Source of the DNA: Nitrospira sp. CG24D | Lineage (GTDB): Bacteria; Nitrospirota; Nitrospiria; Nitrospirales; Nitrospiraceae | Direction of reading: 5' to 3' | DNA: 64,000 bases | NCBI GenBank assembly: GCA_002869855.2 | Contig: NEWQ02000003.1 | Coordinates: 117,780 to 181,779, forward strand | Shown here: piece after piece, positions 1-11,190 of the stretch | Layout of the letters: every line of letters starts with the position of its first letter | Numbering within the stretch: the first letter of the stretch is position 1 | Program-made: the position numbers and the translations under genes | The notes under the pieces: model-generated | Told to the model about the DNA's origin: nothing | What the model saw: the letters and a program-made list of their open reading frames with translations, nothing else | The model's database searches: none

Positions 1-108
1 ATTGCTCGGGAAGAGATTCCGCACAGGGAATCCATCGCCGACCATGTATGCGGATCCAGGCTGATAGACACCGAGTACGTTCTTTGTAATTGTCGTGTCT
101 GTGGCCAT
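1..108 (-). CDS. Pirin-family protein, N-terminal fragment
   Basis: Only the first 36 codons are inside the window; the gene runs off the left edge. The start ATG at 108 has a strong AGGAGG ribosome site (complement of 114-119) five bases upstream. Residues 23-33 read VGDGFPVRNLF, which resembles the conserved N-terminal cupin segment of pirins. Pirins are iron-binding cupins, some with quercetinase activity. It is the third gene of a minus-strand operon after doxX and the NmrA-like gene, a combination often seen under MarR or HxlR redox regulators. The family call rests on a short stretch, so a different cupin is possible. Confidence 0.6.
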   Translation of the reverse strand, partial: MATDTTITKNVLGVYQPGSAYMVGDGFPVRNLFPSN

Positions 109-127
109 GATGTCCTCCTTCCCTTTC

Positions 128-985
128 TTACGCCATTGCTCGCAACGCATCGGTAAGCTTCACCGTGCCCCGCACGAGCTGCTCAGGATGTTCGTACCCA
201 ATCGCGCCCTTGGCAAATGCTGCGTACATCTCTTCGAATAAGGTTGCCGCTTCCTTGGAGAAGCCGAACGACGTGAACGTTGGCACCACCGCGGTGAGCG
301 GCGCATGTTGCGCCGACACGGACTTCCCAAGAATCTGGCCCAGAGCCGCAGCTGCCTCTGCTGGACTGTACTCCTCGGGACCCGCCAGCTCCACAATCTG
401 CTTGCCCTTGCCGCCTGCCATCAACCGTTCGGCTCCCGCGCGGCCGATATCCCTGGTTGAAATCATCGGCACCTTGGCCGTCGGCGCAATGAAGGTCGGC
501 AACAGGCCTTGGCTCTTCGCCATGCCGATTCCCGGTGCCCAGTTGTCCATGAAATAGCAGGGACGCAGGATGGTGAGGTTATTCGCGACCGCGCCCAACA
601 CCTGTTCTCCATAACGAGCGGCCCGGATCGGCCCCGTCCCCTCAGCAATGTGACCGCCGACAGATGACAGAAATACGACATGCGGTACCCCGCTGGCCTT
701 CACCGCTTGCGCGGCCTGATCCATTCGTTGGCGTTGCTCAGCCAGCCAAGCCGTTGCGCCATAGTTCGGCGGGACCAACAGATAGACGCCGGCTGCGCCC
801 GTCAGGGCTTTGGTCATTGCGGGGACATCCTCCAGCGACGCCACGGCCACTTCCGCCCCCTTCGCTTTCCATGCGGCACCCTTCTCCGCTGAACGCACGA
901 CGACGCGCACGGCTTGCTGACGCGCCAGCAAGGTTTCCGCGACCACCGCTCCCGTATGTCCTGTAGCGCCTAGTACGACAAACAT
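128..985 (-). CDS. NmrA-like NAD(P)-binding oxidoreductase
   Basis: A 285-residue protein with an N-terminal Rossmann dinucleotide motif, G6-A-T-G9-H-T-G12, directly after the first beta strand, as in the NmrA/atypical short-chain dehydrogenase family. These proteins bind NAD(P) and act as redox sensors or quinone/isoflavone-type reductases. Length is normal for the family. The start is supported by an AAAGGAGAG ribosome site upstream of 985. It sits 23 bases after doxX and 19 bases before the pirin-like gene, so the three are probably cotranscribed from the promoter at about 1503-1531. The substrate cannot be told from the sequence. Confidence 0.85.
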   Translation of the reverse strand: MFVVLGATGHTGAVVAETLLARQQAVRVVVRSAEKGAAWKAKGAEVAVASLEDVPAMTKALTGAAGVYLLVPPNYGATAWLAEQRQRMDQAAQAVKASGVPHVVFLSSVGGHIAEGTGPIRAARYGEQVLGAVANNLTILRPCYFMDNWAPGIGMAKSQGLLPTFIAPTAKVPMISTRDIGRAGAERLMAGGKGKQIVELAGPEEYSPAEAAAALGQILGKSVSAQHAPLTAVVPTFTSFGFSKEAATLFEEMYAAFAKGAIGYEHPEQLVRGTVKLTDALRAMA

Positions 986-1008
986 TGCGCTCTCCTTTCG
1001 CGTGTGCG

Positions 1009-1452
1009 TCAGAACCGTTCCGCAAGCGTCCGGTCAACCGACCACTTGCCGCCTCCTGTGACCAGTAGCGCAGCCGCAATTCCAATCACCAACAGATGAT
1101 ACTCGTATCCTTCACCCTGTTGCTGCCCGAACCAGTTCATGAAAAACCCGTGGGGAAGATGGGCCATCGTGATGGCCCCGAGCATGATCACGATGAGAGA
1201 CCCGGCGCTGAACCTCGTCAGGAATCCACTCAACAGTCCAAGGCTTCCGAAAAACTCTCCGATGATGACCAGGAGGGCGATGATCCAAGGCAAGCCCAGC
1301 CTCTGGGTAAAGAAGCCCATCGTGCCGTCGAACCCGAATCCGCCATACCAGCCGAGCAGCTTCTGCGCTCCGTGCGGGAATATCACCAACCCCAGCGTAA
1401 GCCGCAAGATCAACCCCGCCCATCCGTCATCCGTTCGAAAAAACGCCTTCAT
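1009..1452 (-). CDS. DoxX-family membrane protein
   Basis: A small integral membrane protein of about 147 residues with four hydrophobic segments and the DoxX-type pattern near the N-terminus (RLTLGLVIFPHGAQKLLGW). DoxX proteins are poorly understood membrane proteins linked to quinone or thiol redox stress. I chose the ATG at 1452 because a GGGGG purine run (complement of 1461-1465) lies just upstream; an in-frame ATG at 1488 would add 12 residues with no better ribosome site. First gene of the doxX-nmrA-pirin operon, downstream of a strong promoter with an embedded operator. Confidence 0.85.
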   Translation of the reverse strand: MKAFFRTDDGWAGLILRLTLGLVIFPHGAQKLLGWYGGFGFDGTMGFFTQRLGLPWIIALLVIIGEFFGSLGLLSGFLTRFSAGSLIVIMLGAITMAHLPHGFFMNWFGQQQGEGYEYHLLVIGIAAALLVTGGGKWSVDRTLAERF

Positions 1453-1502
1453 ATCGTAACCCCCATAGTGAGTTTGCTGACCTTTCACCCCTGCACCCCA
1501 GG

Positions 1503-1531
1503 AATATAGTTCTAACTAGAACTAAAGTCAA
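1503..1531 (-). promoter_or_regulatory. Sigma70-type promoter with inverted-repeat operator in the spacer
   Basis: On the minus strand a -35 box TTGACT (complement of 1526-1531) and a -10 box TATATT (complement of 1503-1508) are 17 bases apart, close to consensus. The spacer holds a perfect inverted repeat with 8-bp arms, TAGTTCTA and TAGAACTA, separated by 2 bp (1507-1524), which also covers part of the -10 box. Such placement is typical of a repressor that blocks RNA polymerase. A MarR or HxlR repressor would fit the doxX-nmrA-pirin genes it drives. No regulator gene is adjacent on the right side. Confidence 0.75.
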
Positions 1532-1669
1532 GTGCAAAAACAGCCCGCGCGATGACGCCCCGCAACTCACATGAACTCAGGCACTTATAATAGGATAGTC
1601 GCGTAAGCGAGAAGGGGAGTGGATAAAAGCTAATTCCAACTGGAAGAGTATACGGCCGGACTCGACGAG

Positions 1670-2143
1670 CTACTTTCTGTCTTTGATGGCCCGCTCAACC
1701 TCGCGTCCGGCTTCGCGAGTCTTGATGGTTTCTCGCCGGTCGTAGAGCTTCTTGCCCTTCGCCAATCCAAGTTCCAACTTCGCACGGCCGCGATCATTGA
1801 AATACAGACGGAGAGGAATGAGCGTCAGACCCTTCTGTTGCGTCTTGCCAAGCAGCTTGTTGATTTCTTTCTTGTGCAGCAGCAGCTTCCGCACCCGCAT
1901 CGGATCGTGATTCATGAGATTGCCGTGGCTATAGGGGCTGATATGGCAATGGTGCAGAAACACTTCTCCATCGCGCACTGACGCATAGCTGTCCAACAGA
2001 TTCACCCGCCCATCCCGGAGAGATTTGACCTCGGTGCCCAACAGCACGATCCCGACCTCGAACTTCTCTTCGATGAAATAGTCGTGATAGGCCTTCCGGT
2101 TCGTGACAACGGCTTTGTATTGGTCCTCTTTTTCTTTCGACAT
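1670..2143 (-). CDS. smpB: SsrA-binding protein SmpB
   Basis: A 157-residue protein that matches SmpB from end to end. It has the N-terminal segment VVTNRKAYHDYFIEEKFEVG, the tmRNA-binding beta-barrel residues GTEVKSLRDGRVNL, and a basic C-terminal tail ending in ERAIKDRK that inserts into the decoding centre. SmpB delivers tmRNA to ribosomes stalled on broken messages in trans-translation. The tmRNA gene itself is not visible in this window. The gene is divergent from the DciA-like gene that follows. Confidence 0.97.
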   Translation of the reverse strand: MSKEKEDQYKAVVTNRKAYHDYFIEEKFEVGIVLLGTEVKSLRDGRVNLLDSYASVRDGEVFLHHCHISPYSHGNLMNHDPMRVRKLLLHKKEINKLLGKTQQKGLTLIPLRLYFNDRGRAKLELGLAKGKKLYDRRETIKTREAGREVERAIKDRK

Positions 2144-2201
2144 ATCGATCTCGCGGAGCCGATGCCTTGACCCTCTTCACGCTCCAAGCCTAAGATGGCC
2201 T

Positions 2202-2705
2202 ATGGTTGGATCCGGTCCTCTCGTCTCGTTCGGTACAATCCTCTCCAGCGTGGCCAAACAACTCGGTTTGGAAACGCGTCTCGTTGAGGTACGGATTCAG
2301 CAACAGTGGGCGGCCCTCGTCGGAGAACCGATCGGCTCGCATACCTGGCCCGTCCAGATCCGCTTTCACAAACTCTATCTGCTCGTCGAGAATTCCGTCT
2401 GGCTCCAGCAACTGACGTTTCTGAAACCGGCGCTCCTGGCCAAACTGAACGCCGAAGCCGGATCGGAGCTTCTGACGGACATCGTGCTGCGTGTGGGCGA
2501 GATTCCTTCGCAGCAACCGGAGCCTGCTCCGCCGACTCCCACCCCTCAGAAAACCGGTGCGTCCGACAAGGAGCTGGCCGAGTTCGCAGCCCATGCCTCT
2601 GCCATTCAAGACGCGGGGATCCGCCAGCGCTTTAGAGAGGTGATATCGAATTATCCTTCTCAGTCTCCGCTTCTGCCGGAAGGGGATCCGTCACGCGTCC
2701 CTTAA
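2202..2705 (+). CDS. dciA: DciA-like (DUF721) helicase-loading protein
   Basis: A 167-residue protein whose first 100 residues match the DUF721 domain (LVEVRIQQQWAALVG, then SVWLQQLTFLKPALL). DUF721 proteins of the DciA group interact with the replicative helicase DnaB and are its ancestral loaders in bacteria lacking DnaC/DnaI. The C-terminal part is proline-rich and then polar. The ATG at 2202 is the likely start because the domain begins right after it; the ribosome site is weak. Its position a few kilobases from dnaA, dnaN, gyrB and gyrA fits a replication role. Its last 74 bases overlap the convergent gene ending at 2632. Confidence 0.8.
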   Translation: MVGSGPLVSFGTILSSVAKQLGLETRLVEVRIQQQWAALVGEPIGSHTWPVQIRFHKLYLLVENSVWLQQLTFLKPALLAKLNAEAGSELLTDIVLRVGEIPSQQPEPAPPTPTPQKTGASDKELAEFAAHASAIQDAGIRQRFREVISNYPSQSPLLPEGDPSRVP

Positions 2706-3243
2706 ATAGCACGCGCGTCGCGGCCGAAAGCTCACCCGCCTTAGGCAGAGGGCCAACACCACCTTCCTCCTCCTCATCTTGCAGCAGATAATATCCGCGA
2801 ACGGACTTGTCGAACTCTTTGGCAACCGTCGCGTCCCCGGCCACATATTTCGCGAGCACCTCAGGATCGGTCCACCCGTCATCATCGAACACATACACGA
2901 GCATGCGCCGATACCGGCTGCCGGCATCGTCCGGCGTCGTGGGACGGATTTTCATGGGGCCGAAATCGTGAGTCTGATGCCCCACCTTTCGAAACCGGTT
3001 CAGCAAGGTCTCGATCTGATGATCCGTGGTTCCCGGAGGCACGTGCGTCGCGACAAGATGGCCGTTTTGCGACCCGACACTGTAGGGAGGAATCGATCGG
3101 TCCGGGCGGCTGAGATACATGCCGCCCCAGATGAGCGCGAACGATCCGACGAAGACCGTGAGCGCCAACTTGACGACCGTGTCTAACGGCTTCTTGGCCT
3201 TGGGACCGGCAGGGGACGTTGTGGGAGGCGCCTGCTCGTGCAT
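2632..3243 (-). CDS. Hypothetical single-pass membrane protein
   Basis: A 203-residue protein with one predicted membrane helix near residues 24-44 (VVKLALTVFVGSFALIWGGM) and a soluble C-terminal domain ending in an acidic tail with EEEEGG. No known domain is recognised. It starts 33 bases after the gyrA stop and is probably read through from the gyrase genes. Its 3' end overlaps the convergent DciA-like gene by 74 bases, so the tail of one reading frame is antisense to the other. Confidence 0.75.
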   Translation of the reverse strand: MHEQAPPTTSPAGPKAKKPLDTVVKLALTVFVGSFALIWGGMYLSRPDRSIPPYSVGSQNGHLVATHVPPGTTDHQIETLLNRFRKVGHQTHDFGPMKIRPTTPDDAGSRYRRMLVYVFDDDGWTDPEVLAKYVAGDATVAKEFDKSVRGYYLLQDEEEEGGVGPLPKAGELSAATRVLFKGRVTDPLPAEAETEKDNSISPL

Positions 3244-3276
3244 GAAATTCTTGTGCGGCGAGACAGGCCCGCCGGG

Positions 3277-5745
3277 CTAGGCCTCCGGCTGGTCCTCGGG
3301 GATCGCCTCTACCACTTCTGCCAACCGGGCCACCCCTATGACGCGATCATCGTCGCCGTCCAGGTCGAGCACCCGCACGCCCTGAGTATTCCGGCCGACT
3401 TCACGAATATCGTCGACTTTGCAGCGCAGCAACTTGCCCTTCGCCGCCATCAACATGATTTCGTCGCCTTCGCGCACTTGCAGGAAGCCGACCGCCAACC
3501 CGTTCCGCTCCGTTGTCTTAACGCTGATGATACCTTTTCCGCCGCGACCCTGGACTCGGTAATCATTCACCGGCGTCCGCTTTCCATAGCCGCCTTCGGT
3601 GACGGTCAGAATCGCCGTCGTCGAATCGGGGGTAATCGTTTCCATGCCGATCACTTCATCGCCGGCTTCCAGCGTAATACCCTTGACGCCGTGGGCGGTC
3701 CGCCCCATCGACCGGACATCTTCCTCTTTAAAGCGGATCGTGATGCCCTGTTTCGTACCCAGGAGCATTTCCCGCGACCCGTCCGTCACATGTACCGCAA
3801 TCAACTTATCGCCCTGATCCAGCGAGAGGGCAATGATGCCGCCCTGTCGGGGATTGCTGTAGGCCGACAGTTCCGTCTTCTTGATCACGCCCTGCTTCGT
3901 CGCCATGACGACAAAGCGATCGTCGCGATACTCCTTCACGGGCATGGTGGCCGTCACTTTTTCATCTTTCGATAGCGCCAGCAGATTCACCAGCGCCTTG
4001 CCCTTCGCCCCTCGGCTGGCTTCAGGAATCTCGTGGACCTTGAGCCAGAACACTTTCCCGGCATCGGTGAAGAAGAGCAGGGAGTCGTGCGTCGACGCCG
4101 TGAACAGCGTCTCGACGAAGTCCTCGTCTTTGATCCCCATCCCGATCTTGCCTTTCCCACCCCTACGCTGGGCGCGATAGAGCGAGACCGCATTCCGCTT
4201 GATATAGCCGGTGTGGGAAATCGTCACCACCACTTCTTCTTCGGCGATCAGATCTTCCAGACTGATTTCCGCTTCCTCTTTGACGATCTGGGTCCGCCGC
4301 TCGTCTTTATAGGCCTCGCGGATTTCCGCCAGCTCGTCCTGAATGATCTTCCGCACCAGGGCCGGGCTCGCCAGAATGGACTTCAGATATTCGATCTGCT
4401 TCAGCACGTCTTTGTATTCTTCGATCAGCTTCTGGCGCTCCAGCTGCGTGAGGCGCTGCAGCCGCATTTCCAGAATGGCAGAGGCCTGGATCTCACTCAA
4501 CCCGAATTGGCTCATCAAGCCTGCGCGGGCTTCGTCGGGCGATTGTGCCCGCCGGATGAGCGCAATCACCGCGTCCAGATTATCGAGAGCGATCTTCAGC
4601 CCTTCGAGGATATGCGCGCGCTCCTCGGCTTTCCGGAGTTCGAAGGCGGTCCGGCGTACGATTACTTCGCGCCGGTGATCCAGGAAGTGCGACAGGATCT
4701 GCTTGAGGTTCAGGACCTCCGGACGGTTGTTGACCAGCGCGAGCATGATCACGCCGAAGGTCGTTTCCAGCTGCGTGTGCTTGAACAAATTGTTCAGGAC
4801 GATCAGCGGGATTTCGCCCCGCTTGAGTTCGATCACGACACGAACCCCTTCGCGGTCCGACGATTCATCCCGCAGATCGGCAATGCCCTTGATCCGTTCG
4901 TCCTGCACCAGCTCGGCAATCTTCTCGATGAGCTTGGCCTTGTTGACCTGGTAGGGCACCTCGGTGACGATCAGCCGCTCACGGTCGGTCCGCTCATCCG
5001 ACTCCACGTTGACCTTGGCGCGCACTTTCAGCAGCCCGCGGCCGGTCTCGTAGGCGTCCTTGATGCCGCTCATCCCATAGATGAATCCCGCGGTGGGGAA
5101 GTCGGGACCGGGAATCTTCTTCATCAGTTGAGCGATGGTCACATCGGGGTTCTCGATCAAGAGCAACAACCCGTCGATGACTTCACCCAGATTATGCGTG
5201 GGAATGTTGGTCGCGTAGCCGACCGCGATGCCGCCGGCCCCGTTGATCAGCAGATTCGGAACTCGCGTGGGAAGCACGAGCGGTTCCTGCAAGGATTCGT
5301 CGTAGTTGGGACCGAAATCCACCGTCTCTTTGTCGATATCGGCGAGCAGCTCTTCGGCCAGCTTCGTCATGCGCGCTTCGGTGTACCGCATGGCGGCGGC
5401 GGAATCGCCGTCCATCGACCCGTAGTTCCCCTGGCCGTCGACCAGCGGATAGCGCATGTTGAAGTCCTGCGCCATGCGCACCAGCGTGTCGTAGATCGCC
5501 GAGTCGCCATGGGGATGGTAGTTACCCATGATCTCGCCGACGATTTTGGCCGACTTGCGATAGGCGCGATTATGGGCCAGGCCCATTTCATTCATGCCGA
5601 AGAGAATACGGCGATGGACCGGCTTGAGCCCGTCGCGCACGTCCGGAAGCGCGCGCCCTACGATCACGCTCATGGCGTAGTCGAGATACGACGACTTCAT
5701 TTCATCTTCAATCGCTATGTAACCGAGCCGTTCATCTGGGGGCAT
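3277..5745 (-). CDS. gyrA: DNA gyrase subunit A
   Basis: An 822-residue GyrA. The catalytic tyrosine is Y121 in AAAMRYTEARM. The quinolone-resistance region carries S82 and D86 (GDSAIYD), equivalent to the sensitive residues S83 and D87 of E. coli. The GyrA box QRRGGKG that wraps DNA is present in the C-terminal beta-pinwheel, so this is gyrase rather than topoisomerase IV. The subunit breaks and rejoins DNA in the A2B2 complex that introduces negative supercoils. It lies 115 bp downstream of gyrB on the same strand. Confidence 0.98.
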   Translation of the reverse strand: MPPDERLGYIAIEDEMKSSYLDYAMSVIVGRALPDVRDGLKPVHRRILFGMNEMGLAHNRAYRKSAKIVGEIMGNYHPHGDSAIYDTLVRMAQDFNMRYPLVDGQGNYGSMDGDSAAAMRYTEARMTKLAEELLADIDKETVDFGPNYDESLQEPLVLPTRVPNLLINGAGGIAVGYATNIPTHNLGEVIDGLLLLIENPDVTIAQLMKKIPGPDFPTAGFIYGMSGIKDAYETGRGLLKVRAKVNVESDERTDRERLIVTEVPYQVNKAKLIEKIAELVQDERIKGIADLRDESSDREGVRVVIELKRGEIPLIVLNNLFKHTQLETTFGVIMLALVNNRPEVLNLKQILSHFLDHRREVIVRRTAFELRKAEERAHILEGLKIALDNLDAVIALIRRAQSPDEARAGLMSQFGLSEIQASAILEMRLQRLTQLERQKLIEEYKDVLKQIEYLKSILASPALVRKIIQDELAEIREAYKDERRTQIVKEEAEISLEDLIAEEEVVVTISHTGYIKRNAVSLYRAQRRGGKGKIGMGIKDEDFVETLFTASTHDSLLFFTDAGKVFWLKVHEIPEASRGAKGKALVNLLALSKDEKVTATMPVKEYRDDRFVVMATKQGVIKKTELSAYSNPRQGGIIALSLDQGDKLIAVHVTDGSREMLLGTKQGITIRFKEEDVRSMGRTAHGVKGITLEAGDEVIGMETITPDSTTAILTVTEGGYGKRTPVNDYRVQGRGGKGIISVKTTERNGLAVGFLQVREGDEIMLMAAKGKLLRCKVDDIREVGRNTQGVRVLDLDGDDDRVIGVARLAEVVEAIPEDQPEA

Positions 5746-5860
5746 CTAGTTCTCCACGGATGCTGAAAAGGGTCACCAACTTCGTTCTCGTCTACAGCCT
5801 TGCCGGATGACCATTTTGAGCATCCTTCCAAGACCGGACACGACTGATAGCCCTCTATCG

Positions 5861-8359
<2,499 letters not shown>

Positions 8360-9484
8360 TTAGATCTTGATCGGCATCACGACACACTTGAACCCAGGAT
8401 TCTCGGCTTCCTGAATCAAGCACGGGCTCAGCGGCGTTTCCATCTGCAACGAGATGGTTTCGCTGTCCATGACGCTGAACACGTCCAGGAGATACCGGGC
8501 ATTGAATCCGGTCTGCAGCGCCTCACCGTCATAGGTCGCCGGCAACTCCTCGGTCGCTTCTCCGTAATCCGGATTGCTGGAAAACAGCACCATGTGGCCC
8601 GGCGCAAAGGAGAGCTTCACAGCGTTCGCCTTGTCTTTCGACAGGACCGACACGCGCCGCAACGCGCTTTCCAATTCGGAACGGTTCACGCTGATTTTCT
8701 TGCCCCCCTCTTTGGGGATGACCTGCTGATAGTTGGGATAGTTCCCTTCCATCAGGCGCGAGGTCATGAGCAGACCGCTTTTCCGGAAGATCATCAGGTT
8801 CTTGGTAAACCCGATCAGCGGTTCGCCTTCGCCCCCCTCTTCCAACAGCCGCCGCATTTCCTGCGCCGCTTTCTTCGGGACAATGGCTTTGATTTCCTGG
8901 GGACCGCTCTTGCCGGCTTTGCCTACTTCCTGTTCGGTCACGGCCAGACGATGGCCGTCGGTGCCCACGAGCCGGAGCGAGGTCTTCTTGTCCGTCACGA
9001 CCAAGGTGACGAGCAAACCGTTCAGGATATAGCGCGCATCATTGTCCCCTGCGGCAAACAACGTTTTCCGGATCAGTTCCAACAGCCCGGCGCCGGAGAG
9101 CGGAATCAACCCTTCGCGATCGATGACCGGCAGAGCAGGGTATTCGGAACTGGGCAAACCGACGATCTTGAACTGGCTCTTGCCCGCTTGAATCGTTGTC
9201 CAGTTGTTGTCCCCCGAGGTCAACTCGATCTCGCCGGCTTTCAGCTCTTTGATGATCTCGTACAGCTTGCGCGCCGAGACGGTCACCCCGCCCGGTTGCA
9301 GCACCGTGGCCTTATAGAGTCCGCGCATGCCGATTTCCAGGTCCGTCGCGACAATCTCAACGCCGTCCTGTTTGGCTTCCAGCAGAATATTGGAGAGAAT
9401 CGGCATGGTGTTCCGTTTCTCCACCACGCCCTGCACACGCTGGAGACCCGTCAACAGTTCATCGCGCCCGATGCGTACCTTCAT
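8360..9484 (-). CDS. dnaN: DNA polymerase III beta sliding clamp
   Basis: A 374-residue protein of normal length for the clamp, with three similar domains. Typical segments are MKVRIGRDELLTGLQRVQGV at the start, LATDLEIGM-like residues (ATDLEIGMRG) in domain I, and a C-terminus ending in KCVVMPIKI. The dimer encircles DNA and tethers the polymerase and repair factors. It lies 27 bp downstream of dnaA, the classical order next to a bacterial origin. Confidence 0.97.
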   Translation of the reverse strand: MKVRIGRDELLTGLQRVQGVVEKRNTMPILSNILLEAKQDGVEIVATDLEIGMRGLYKATVLQPGGVTVSARKLYEIIKELKAGEIELTSGDNNWTTIQAGKSQFKIVGLPSSEYPALPVIDREGLIPLSGAGLLELIRKTLFAAGDNDARYILNGLLVTLVVTDKKTSLRLVGTDGHRLAVTEQEVGKAGKSGPQEIKAIVPKKAAQEMRRLLEEGGEGEPLIGFTKNLMIFRKSGLLMTSRLMEGNYPNYQQVIPKEGGKKISVNRSELESALRRVSVLSKDKANAVKLSFAPGHMVLFSSNPDYGEATEELPATYDGEALQTGFNARYLLDVFSVMDSETISLQMETPLSPCLIQEAENPGFKCVVMPIKI

Positions 9485-9511
9485 AGTGTCTTCTCCCTCA
9501 ACAGGACGACC

Positions 9512-10852
9512 TCAACCCCGTAGGATCTGTTCCTTCAGTTTTTCCAGCGTCGTCTGCATGGCCGGATCCGCATCTTTCGCCTTGGCCACCTGGCGGCAGG
9601 CATGGATGATTGTCGTGTGATCCTTCCCCCCGAAGTGGCGGCCGATCTCCGGATAGGACGCATCAGTCAGCTCGCGGCAGAGATACATGGCTATCTGCCG
9701 GGGATGGACCAGCGTCTTGCTCCGCCGGCGGGACTTCAGCTCGTTGATCTTCACGTGAAACTGGGTACAAACCACATCCTGAATATCTTCCATCGCCACG
9801 ATCTTTTTCTTGTCCCCGATGAGATCGCGCAGGACCGTCTTGGCCATCTCCAGTGTAATCTTCTGCCCCGTGAGCGAGGCAAAGGCTCCCAATCGTACCA
9901 GGCTGCCTTCGAGCTCACGAATATTGCTCTTCAGGGTGGTCGAAAGATACTGGATCACGTCTTCGGGAAGCTGGATGCCCTCATCCTCTGACTTTTTTCG
10001 CAAGATAGCGATCCGTGTTTCCACGTCGGGCGGCTGCAGATCGGCGATAAGTCCCCATTCGAAGCGGGACCGGAGCCGCTCTTCAATATCCGGCATGTCC
10101 TTCGGAAACCGGTCGCTCGAGAGGACAATCTGCTTATGTCCTTCGTACAACGCATTGAAGGTGTGAAAGAACTCTTCCTGTGTCCGCTCCTTGCCGGCCA
10201 GAAACTGGATGTCGTCGATCATCAACATATCGATATGCCGATACCGCTTCCGCAGGTCCATCATCTTGTCATAGCGAATCGAGTTGATGACCTCGTTAGT
10301 GAACTGCTCGGTCGTCAGATAGGCGATCCGGAGATCGGTTCGTTCCGCCACATGATTGCCGATTGCGTTCAGCAAGTGCGTCTTTCCAAGGCCCACACCC
10401 CCGTAGATAAAGAGGGGGTTGTACGCTTTCCCCGGCTGTTCAGCAACCGCCATACAAGCGGCATGCGCGAACTGGTTCCCGGCGCCGACGACAAAATTCT
10501 TAAAAATGTACTTGGGGTTGAGCTGAATCCCCCGTCGCGGCTTAGGCTGCGTGACGTTCTTAGCAGCAGTCGCGACGCCCGCGTGATCCTGCGGCTTGGC
10601 CGATTTCTGATCAACCGTGAAAGAGACGGCGACATCCCCCCCTCCGCGAGCGGCCGAGACCGCTTCGGCCAGAAGCGGACCATAGTGGGTCCCCAGCCAA
10701 TCGCCGAAGAACTTATTCGGAACGCCGATATGGGCTGTCGAGTCTTCAATTCGATCCAGATGCACCGGAGTGAACCAGGTGTCATACACCTGCTTCGGTA
10801 CCTTCCCCTGGATGAAGTGAAGCGCCTCTTGCCAAACAGTGTCGATACTCAT
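9512..10852 (-). CDS. dnaA: Chromosomal replication initiator DnaA
   Basis: A 446-residue DnaA with all four domains: an N-terminal DnaB/helicase interaction domain, a short linker, the AAA+ ATPase with Walker A GGVGLGKT at residues 151-158 and Walker B MLMIDDIQFLAGK, and a C-terminal helix-turn-helix with the box-reading segment FGGKDHTTIIHA. It binds DnaA boxes and melts the origin. Three DnaA boxes lie within 50 bp upstream of its start, so it is probably autoregulated as well as next to oriC. Confidence 0.98.
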   Translation of the reverse strand: MSIDTVWQEALHFIQGKVPKQVYDTWFTPVHLDRIEDSTAHIGVPNKFFGDWLGTHYGPLLAEAVSAARGGGDVAVSFTVDQKSAKPQDHAGVATAAKNVTQPKPRRGIQLNPKYIFKNFVVGAGNQFAHAACMAVAEQPGKAYNPLFIYGGVGLGKTHLLNAIGNHVAERTDLRIAYLTTEQFTNEVINSIRYDKMMDLRKRYRHIDMLMIDDIQFLAGKERTQEEFFHTFNALYEGHKQIVLSSDRFPKDMPDIEERLRSRFEWGLIADLQPPDVETRIAILRKKSEDEGIQLPEDVIQYLSTTLKSNIRELEGSLVRLGAFASLTGQKITLEMAKTVLRDLIGDKKKIVAMEDIQDVVCTQFHVKINELKSRRRSKTLVHPRQIAMYLCRELTDASYPEIGRHFGGKDHTTIIHACRQVAKAKDADPAMQTTLEKLKEQILRG

Positions 10853-11190
10853 AACCCTTTAAAATTCCTATACACAGGCTTATACACACCTGTGGACAAC
10901 CTGGCAGCCCGCTTCACAATTCCGAGTAAAATGTCACCTGAGAGGAATCGCTGATTACCACGTACCCCCGTATATTGTCGAGTTGGATTTTTACTATCCA
11001 CTTCTACACACACCCTATACCACCCAACTCAGCAGGCTCATGCAGAGGAAATCCACAAAGTCATCAGACGGGAGTCAGTCTATATTATTCTATCTTTCCA
11101 ATAAGCTACGAGCTATTCCCATTATTCTTCTTACTACTACGACTCCGACTACTCCTACGAGTTTCTTATCTTGGTAAAGATAATAAGAAG
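10853..11190. other. Probable chromosomal replication origin (oriC)
   Basis: This gene-free stretch between dnaA and the DsrH-like gene is clearly richer in A and T than its surroundings. It contains DnaA-box-like sites CTATACACA (10868-10876), TTATACACA (10880-10888), TTGTCCACA on the minus strand (10891-10899), CTATCCACT (10994-11002) and AAATCCACA (11049-11057). A trinucleotide track at about 11125-11160 resembles DnaA-trios, followed by an AT-rich segment with a 7-bp inverted repeat TTATCTT/AAGATAA (11166-11183). Position beside dnaA-dnaN-gyrB supports an origin; function is inferred. Confidence 0.75.
10868..10899. promoter_or_regulatory. Cluster of three DnaA boxes upstream of dnaA
   Basis: Three 9-mers lie 3 bp and 2 bp apart: CTATACACA (10868-10876), TTATACACA (10880-10888) and TGTGGACAA (10891-10899, a box on the opposite strand). 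Each differs from TTATCCACA by one or two bases. They end only 16 bp from the dnaA start, so bound DnaA should also repress its own gene. Confidence 0.75.

Noticed and set aside
1525..1669. Search for the tmRNA gene next to smpB
   Set aside because: The gap is too short and shows no ssrA-like tag reading frame or tRNA-like ends.
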